64,000 nt of DNA, taken from assembly GCA_020633295.1 (NCBI GenBank), contig JACKDW010000023.1, positions 84,720 to 148,719 of the forward strand. The letters are read 5' to 3'. Below, in pieces: positions 59,570 to 64,000 of this stretch. Position 1 is the first letter of the stretch; each line of letters begins with the position of its first letter. Position numbers and translations under genes: made by a program. This stretch comes from Myxococcales bacterium (GTDB lineage: Bacteria > Myxococcota_A > Polyangia > Nannocystales > Nannocystaceae). The notes below the pieces were generated by a model that was given only the letters and a program-made list of their open reading frames with translations, was not told the DNA's origin and made no database searches.

Positions 59570-59791
59570 ATGCCTGAGGCGACGATCGAGACCCTCTGCG
59601 TCAGCTGCCTCGCCCCGTGCCACCTGCCCGCCTCGACGGTCGAGGCGGCGACGGTCGGCGCCCGGCGGACGACCTTCTACTGCGACGACGACCTGGCGAT
59701 CCCCGGCGTGTGGATGCAGCGCCCCGAAGGCGCGTGCGCCTGCGGCGGCACAGGCCTCATCGTCCCGGCGCGCCTCTCCTCGGCGCTCTAG
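59570..59791 (+). CDS. small zinc-ribbon-like hypothetical protein
   Basis: 73 residues. ATG 59570 lies 25 bp after the lipoprotein gene. It has CVSCLAPC near the start, YCDDD in the middle and GACACGGTG near the end, a spacing that could bind zinc. It is a plausible short gene because composition is protein-like and it ends just before the convergent DUF4336-like gene (9-bp gap). No family is recognised. Confidence 0.6.
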   Translation: MPEATIETLCVSCLAPCHLPASTVEAATVGARRTTFYCDDDLAIPGVWMQRPEGACACGGTGLIVPARLSSAL

Positions 59792-59799
59792 CCTCGCCG

Positions 59800-60522
59800 C
59801 TAGCGCGTCGCGTCCTCGAGCAGCTGCTCGGTGTCGGCCGCGATCCCGCTGGCGTCGAGCAGCCCGCCGTGACCGGGGACCATCACCGCCGGCGGGTGCG
59901 CGCGCACGTCCTCGAGCATCGCGCGCAGCGTCGCCTTGCGATCGCGCAGGACGAGCTTGTGGGCCAGGTTGAACGGGCGGTAGCCGGGCGCGCTCTTCGT
60001 CCACTTGAACAGCAGCCGCAGGATAAAGTTGGGCGGCAGCGACTCCATGTTGGCGAGCAGGTCCGAGGCGTACCAGGCGTGGCCGCCGTCGATCTGCGCG
60101 CGCGCCCAGGTCTCGCCGCACTTGCTCGACGGCGTCTCGATCACCGCGACGCCCTCGGCGAGCAGCGGCGTGAGCTCGTCGAGCGGCGAGAGCTCGCCGG
60201 CGTCACGCGCCCGCTTGTTGATCCGCGTGATCGCGCCGGGGGCCGCGTAGCCGCGCGCCTTCGGGAATTCGCGCCGCCACGGGCCGATGCCGAGGTGGTG
60301 AAAGCCGTTGGGGGCGAACAGCGCCTCTACCGGGCCGTACTGGGCGAGCTCGTCGAGCAGCGCGCGCGAGGGCTTCGGGGGCGGGCTGACCACGAGCAGC
60401 CCGCCGCTGCGGAGCCGGGCCGTGAAGCAATTCGCCGTCGCGCCCGGCGTGAACTCGTAGGTGTGCGAGAGCACCCCGTTCACGCCGTCGAGGATCGTCC
60501 ATCCGTGCTCGGTCGTCTGCAT
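59800..60522 (-). CDS. metallo-hydrolase-like protein (DUF4336-like)
   Basis: 240 residues from ATG 60522; the longer frame to 60681 is Arg-rich shadow. The beta-lactamase-like fold is suggested by LLVVSPPPKPSRALLDELAQ, EALFAPNGFHHLGIGPWRRE, a middle strand AVIETPSSKCGETWA, and the final PAVMVPGHGGLLD, where a conserved GH fits the metal-site loop of MBL-fold proteins. The classical HxHxDH motif is not present; APNGFHH may replace it, as in DUF4336. A cytoplasmic hydrolase of unknown substrate. Confidence 0.65.
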   Translation of the reverse strand: MQTTEHGWTILDGVNGVLSHTYEFTPGATANCFTARLRSGGLLVVSPPPKPSRALLDELAQYGPVEALFAPNGFHHLGIGPWRREFPKARGYAAPGAITRINKRARDAGELSPLDELTPLLAEGVAVIETPSSKCGETWARAQIDGGHAWYASDLLANMESLPPNFILRLLFKWTKSAPGYRPFNLAHKLVLRDRKATLRAMLEDVRAHPPAVMVPGHGGLLDASGIAADTEQLLEDATR

Positions 60523-60784
60523 GGCGCGCAGCGTGGCTGAAGTCGACGCCCGGCGCAACGGCCCGCGCGTCCGCGTTTGTTGACGACGTCGCGACGACCT
60601 CCGTCTTCGCGGCGGTCCGCCGCGGAGCAGCCGGAGCAGCCAGGGCGGAGCCGTCGGCGCGAGGCCTGCCGCCGGCCGCACGAGATGCTGACGTCGACGA
60701 TCGTGGACGTCGAGGCCGTTCGCGGATCCGCGCGAGCCGCCCGAGCGCGCGGAGTCATGCCCTTAGAGACATCGAGCGCATCGG
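60523..60784. other. 262-bp region without a gene
   Basis: No protein-like frame is seen. cgtttgttgacgacgtcg (about 60,571) and catgcccttagagacatcg (about 60,758) are the only less GC-rich patches; the second resembles the intergenic GACAT signal. Confidence 0.3.
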
Positions 60785-61063
60785 CTACGAGGACGCGTCG
60801 CTCGCGTACGCGAAGGAGTTCTTGCTGCTCTTCTTGACGTGATACATGGCGATGTCCGCCGCCTGAATCAGGTCACGCGGGCTGTCGCCGTCGCTCGGGA
60901 TCAACGCGATCCCGACGCTGAGCCCGATCTTGAGCCTGAGCCCCTGAAGCTCCACGGGGTCGCGTACGATCGCGAGGAGCTTCTCGGCGATGCCGTCGAC
61001 GGCCGCTCGGCTCGAGAGGTCCTCACACACGACGAGGAACTCATCGCCGCCGACGCGCGCCAC
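60785..61063 (-). pseudogene. C-terminal half of a GGDEF (diguanylate cyclase) domain
   Basis: The frame opens with NVARVGGDEFLVVCEDLSSR and continues through GLSVGIALIPSDGDSPRDLI and AADIAMYHVKKSSKNSFAYA, the second half of a GGDEF domain with intact GGDEF. The first half and any sensor are missing: the neighbouring gene ends only about 40 bp upstream. It has no credible start (GTG falls inside the motif). It is therefore a remnant of a cyclic-di-GMP synthase, unlikely to be active. Confidence 0.7.
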
Positions 61064-61103
61064 GTTTGAGTGGCCTCGACGCCCGAGGTGACACGCCGCG
61101 CCG

Positions 61104-61433
61104 CTAGGGCGCGTCGTCCCAGCGCTCGACGTGGAGCAGCGGCGTGTTGGCCGGTGGTTTGTACGGGATCACGACCCGCGCGACGTGGAGCGCCCCGTCG
61201 GGGGACCTCAGCGTCACGTCGTAGACCGCGTCCGACTTCCTGTACTTCGCCAGCGCCCCGCGCCAGACCAGCGGCGTCTTGCGACGCACGATCGTGTAGC
61301 GCTGGCTCGCCGCCCACGCGTCGAGCACCTCGCGTGAGCGGACGATGAGCCGGTGGTTGATGATGAAGGCCGCGATGATGCCGATCGCGCCGACGCCGAA
61401 GAACACGATCGCGCCGATGACGTCGCTCTCCAC
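61104..61433 (-). CDS. small membrane-anchored hypothetical protein
   Basis: 109 residues from GTG 61433. One N-terminal membrane helix (IGAIVFFGVGAIGIIAAFII) is followed by a basic segment and a compact beta-rich domain (YTIVRRKTPLVWRGALAKYR, VYDVTLRSPDGALHVARVVI). The layout resembles DUF3592-like proteins, but the match is weak. A TTCGAGTGGACATGT signal lies 28-45 bp upstream of the start. Confidence 0.65.
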   Translation of the reverse strand: MESDVIGAIVFFGVGAIGIIAAFIINHRLIVRSREVLDAWAASQRYTIVRRKTPLVWRGALAKYRKSDAVYDVTLRSPDGALHVARVVIPYKPPANTPLLHVERWDDAP

Positions 61434-61601
61434 GGCGGGAGTATAGCGCGCGATATGTTCGAGTGGACATGTTAATGCGCGCGGCGGGCAGCGACGCGCG
61501 TCGCCGCGTCGGGCGAGCAGGAGGAGCGTGAGCAGCCCGAGCGCGCTCGACGGAGACGGAGCGCCCGCCGATGAGGCGCTGTCTGCGATAGGCTAGAGGT
61601 G
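61434..61601. promoter_or_regulatory. divergent region with TGTTCGAGTGGACATGT signal
   Basis: This 168-bp divergent gap holds gatatgttcgagtggacatg at about 61,451-61,472, nearly the same as gatgtgttcgtatggacatg at 11,740. It lies about 20-40 bp upstream of the minus-strand membrane protein. AGAGG precedes the plus-strand start. Confidence 0.5.
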
Positions 61602-62672
61602 ATGGAAGAGACGGATCCTGTGCGCGTCGCGGCGCTCGAGCGCGAGCTCGCGGCGCTGCGGGCTGAGCGTGACGCGCTGCGCGGACTCCTGCGCGCGCTT
61701 CAGCCGAGCGTCGCGGACATGTACGCGCGGCTCGACGCGGCGGTCGAGCTGGCCGCGGCGAGCGGCGACGCGCTGCGTAGGCGTAGCGAGCGCCCGCCAG
61801 GCCCCGCGGAGGAGCTCGTCGAGCTAGGGCGGCGCAGCGAGTCCAGCAAGCGCGTGATCGACGACTCCATCAAGGCGTCTCACCTGCTCTCGCGCGACAT
61901 CAACGCGCTCATCAGGCTCGCCGACCAGCCGAACGCGACGAACGACGCGCTCGGAGACCGCGTAAGCGCGCTCTCCTACTCGCTCGAGGAGCTCGCGCGG
62001 AGCATGAGCGAGGTCAGCGGCTCCAACGAGGAGCTGGGTGAGTTGATACGCGTCGCGGTCGCTGACGCTCGGGGTCGAGACGCGGAACTCGATGATCTCC
62101 GTGACCAGCTGGACGGCTTCCGCGAGCGCGTCGCCGCGCTCGCGCGCCGCCGCGACGTGATGAAGGCCCAGCTCTCGGAGGTGGCGCGCGCGTCCGTGGG
62201 CGCGCCGACGGGGCGGCCCGACACCTCGGAGCTGGCGGTCGCGCTGACCGGCGCTGTCACGCGGACGACGCTGCTGACGACGCAGCTGCGCGCGCGCGAC
62301 GAGACGCTCGCGTCGCTGCGCGCGTCAATCGTCGCGCGCGCGCGCGCGATCCTGGACGAGGAGGACGAGCTCTTTATCCAGCTGTTCGCGGTCGCGTCGA
62401 CGAGCATGGAGATGAAGGTCGCGGTCGAGGAGCAGGCCGACGGCGCTGCCCAGCTCAACGCGCTGCGACGGGTCCGCGAGCTCACGGCGCAGCTGGAGCG
62501 GGTGATCCGGGGTCTCGAGCGAAGCTGCGTGACGATGACCCGGGAGGGGCGACTGCTCGCGCGGCTCGAGCGGGAGGTCTCCGAGGCGAAGGCGCGTGAC
62601 GCCAGCGAGACCGCATACGAGCTGCGCTCGCAGCTCGAGGCGCTCGCGCGAGCGCTCTCGCCGGCGCGCTGA
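61602..62672 (+). CDS. long coiled-coil protein
   Basis: 356 residues from ATG 61602 (GTG 61599 possible), after a GCTAGAGG ribosome site. Nearly the whole chain is predicted alpha-helical with heptad patterning (VAALERELAALRAERDALRG, DAELDDLRDQLDGFRERVAA, REVSEAKARDASETAYELRS); a Pro/Gly break sits near residue 65. There is no signal or membrane segment, so it is probably cytoplasmic and oligomeric. It may be structural; family not recognised. Convergent with the final lipoprotein. Confidence 0.7.
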   Translation: MEETDPVRVAALERELAALRAERDALRGLLRALQPSVADMYARLDAAVELAAASGDALRRRSERPPGPAEELVELGRRSESSKRVIDDSIKASHLLSRDINALIRLADQPNATNDALGDRVSALSYSLEELARSMSEVSGSNEELGELIRVAVADARGRDAELDDLRDQLDGFRERVAALARRRDVMKAQLSEVARASVGAPTGRPDTSELAVALTGAVTRTTLLTTQLRARDETLASLRASIVARARAILDEEDELFIQLFAVASTSMEMKVAVEEQADGAAQLNALRRVRELTAQLERVIRGLERSCVTMTREGRLLARLEREVSEAKARDASETAYELRSQLEALARALSPAR

Positions 62673-62821
62673 GGCGCCGGCGGCGTCCGCTTCGGACATG
62701 TCGAAAAGGTTAGCTTCGAAGCACGGCGCCGCGCGCCCCCGAGCTCTTGCGTCACGGCCCCGATGGCGCGCGCGGCGGCGAGGTCGTCGCCAGGAGTCGA
62801 CGAGCCGGGCAGAGGCGCGCG
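62673..62821. other. convergent gap with GGACATGTC signal
   Basis: This 149-bp gap between convergent genes contains cttcggacatgtcgaaaagg (62,690-62,709) and a gcttcgaagc palindrome just after it. As both genes end here, a promoter role for this copy is unlikely. Confidence 0.45.
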
Positions 62822-63952
62822 TCAGAACAACCACCGCCCCAGCACAGCGGCGGCGTTCACGGTGCGGCGCTCGTCGTACGGATCCGCCGTCCCGTGGGTG
62901 TAGAGGTACAGGCTCGAGGGCACGCGGATCGTCCGGGTCTCCTCGCCCACGCGCAGCTCCAGCGCGCCCCAGCTCCGCCGCCCGCCGGGTCGACGATTGA
63001 ACTTGAAGTGATCGCTGCGACGCAGCCCGTCCTCGTGCAACCGCGTCAGCATGCGCATGCTCGGGAGGCGCGCGCCGCCGCGCGTGATGAACGTCGCGCT
63101 CGTGGTCGGCTCGTCCATCGCCCAGCGGTAGGCGCTCTGCCCGACCCCGCCGTCATCACGGTAGAGCTCGAGCTCAACGTGCGGATCGAAGGGGTTGCTG
63201 ACGCGCGCCACGAGCTGCCAGCCGCGCTGGAGCTCGCCGACCTCGTACTCGACGTGACGGAAGGGGACGATGCGGTCGCGCGCGCCGAGCTCCTTCATCG
63301 CGGGCGCGTAGCCCGGGCGCTCGCGCGTGTCGTCGTCCGGGAGCGGCCCGTCGGGATCGCGGATGAGCCCGTAGGGCATCTCGAGCCAGTAACGACCGCG
63401 AGGTCCCAAATCGACCGAGACCCAGGCCTCGTCGAGGCTGTTGCCCCGCCACTCAAACGGCGCGGTGCGTATCCAGGCGGTGCGCGGTCCGCCGTGCGCG
63501 TGGCCGCCGAGCATGTTCGGGAAGGGGTCCTCGCCGGGCTCCACCACGCGACCGTCGACGAGGTGCATCCGCACCTCGAGGCCCTCGAGCACGTCCTCGG
63601 TGACGCCGAAGGCGACGCTGCGCAGCGACGTCCCGAACAAGTCGAACTCGAGGCGCGTCCCGGGTCCGAACGCGCCCTCGATCGCGGGATAGGCCAGGCG
63701 CGCGAAGCGATGCTCGTCGGCGTCGGCGACCGGCGGCGGTCCGAGCTCCTTCTCGACCGCAGCCGCGACGTCGACGGCCGCGGGCGCCGCGTCTGGCTCG
63801 GTCGGACACTCGGGCGCCGGCGCGGCGGCGGGCGGGGGACACTCGGGCGGCGGGCACTCGGGGCAGCCCCGGGTCGGCGCGCAGCCGACGGTGAGCGCGG
63901 CGAGGACAGGGAATGACATCAACTGCAGCGCGAGCGCGCGGGGCACCAGCAT
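62822..63952 (-). CDS. lipoprotein of unknown function with beta-rich domain
   Basis: 376 residues from ATG 63952. The signal is FPVLAALTVGC, followed by a Cys/Pro linker (GCPECPPPECPPP). The mature part is beta-rich with acidic and aromatic strands (YPAIEGAFGPGTRLEFDLFG, NMLGGHAHGGPRTAWIRTAP, ARVSNPFDPHVELELYRDDG, VRVGEE-like end). HAHGG could be a metal site. The N-terminal lipid anchor suggests an outer-membrane location. I do not recognise the family. Confidence 0.7.
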   Translation of the reverse strand: MLVPRALALQLMSFPVLAALTVGCAPTRGCPECPPPECPPPAAAPAPECPTEPDAAPAAVDVAAAVEKELGPPPVADADEHRFARLAYPAIEGAFGPGTRLEFDLFGTSLRSVAFGVTEDVLEGLEVRMHLVDGRVVEPGEDPFPNMLGGHAHGGPRTAWIRTAPFEWRGNSLDEAWVSVDLGPRGRYWLEMPYGLIRDPDGPLPDDDTRERPGYAPAMKELGARDRIVPFRHVEYEVGELQRGWQLVARVSNPFDPHVELELYRDDGGVGQSAYRWAMDEPTTSATFITRGGARLPSMRMLTRLHEDGLRRSDHFKFNRRPGGRRSWGALELRVGEETRTIRVPSSLYLYTHGTADPYDERRTVNAAAVLGRWLF

Positions 63953-64000
63953 GGCTCCAGGATACCGCCGCGCCCCGTGGTCCGAGCGCCCCGTGGAGCG

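Noticed and set aside
1..64000. CRISPR arrays, insertion sequences or prophage
   Set aside because: No regular spaced repeats, terminal inverted repeats with transposase, integrase or phage structural genes were seen.

Overview
The window looks like chromosomal DNA of a very high-GC predatory or social deltaproteobacterium (Myxococcota), most likely in or near the Nannocystaceae. The signs are extreme GC3, secreted lipoproteins with Ser/Thr-rich linkers and Cys-rich CGDG...GEECDDGN repeats, several PknB-type kinases fused to TPR or FG-GAP modules, a DUF1592/DUF1552 pair, and a eukaryote-like LRR protein. Species cannot be settled from sequence alone. There is no rRNA, integrase, transposase, prophage or CRISPR array.

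Left part (1-16.3 kb): the end of an AMMECR1-like gene behind a tandem universal stress protein; a SERCA-like cation P-type ATPase; a Cys-rich lipoprotein with a fibrinogen-type C-terminus; a coupled minus-strand operon DUF1592 - DUF1552 - DUF5648 lipoprotein; a minus-strand cluster of seven tRNAs for Arg and Pro only, one of which (Pro-CGG) carries 14 extra nucleotides; then an orphan RND pump followed by a TMEM205-like membrane protein and a DUF2059 lipoprotein.

Signalling part (16.4-35 kb): a giant pseudokinase-AAA-TPR-GAF-histidine-kinase-like protein that is frameshifted and has lost key catalytic residues at both ends; a LCMT-like methyltransferase; a DUF1554 lipoprotein; an intact PknB kinase with an FG-GAP C-terminal half; a VWA lipoprotein; and a second frameshifted PknB-TPR kinase beside a gene remnant.

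Metabolic part (35-47.4 kb): PdxI-like aldo/keto reductase and a long acyl-CoA dehydrogenase; a scramblase-like protein; a polytopic membrane-TPR protein; a TonB/AgmX-like protein; an aberrant tRNA-Met-like gene; a four-gene run (zinc-ribbon SDR, RNI-type LRR, two unknowns); and, convergent to it, a free-standing mitochondrial-type PheRS (catalytic core plus FDX-ACB) with a leader that can fold in two interlocking ways over its ribosome binding site.

Right part (47.7-64 kb): a coupled Type III-like Mod/Res pair in which the methylase and helicase motifs are intact but the PD-(D/E)xK nuclease residues are missing; several lipoproteins of unknown role; an AraC regulator with an aldo/keto reductase; a GGDEF remnant; a coiled-coil protein; and a final lipoprotein.

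Across the window a short AT-rich signal with core ACATGT(C) recurs and is strongly concentrated in intergenic DNA. Convergent gene pairs are often separated by long perfect inverted repeats that look like shared terminators.
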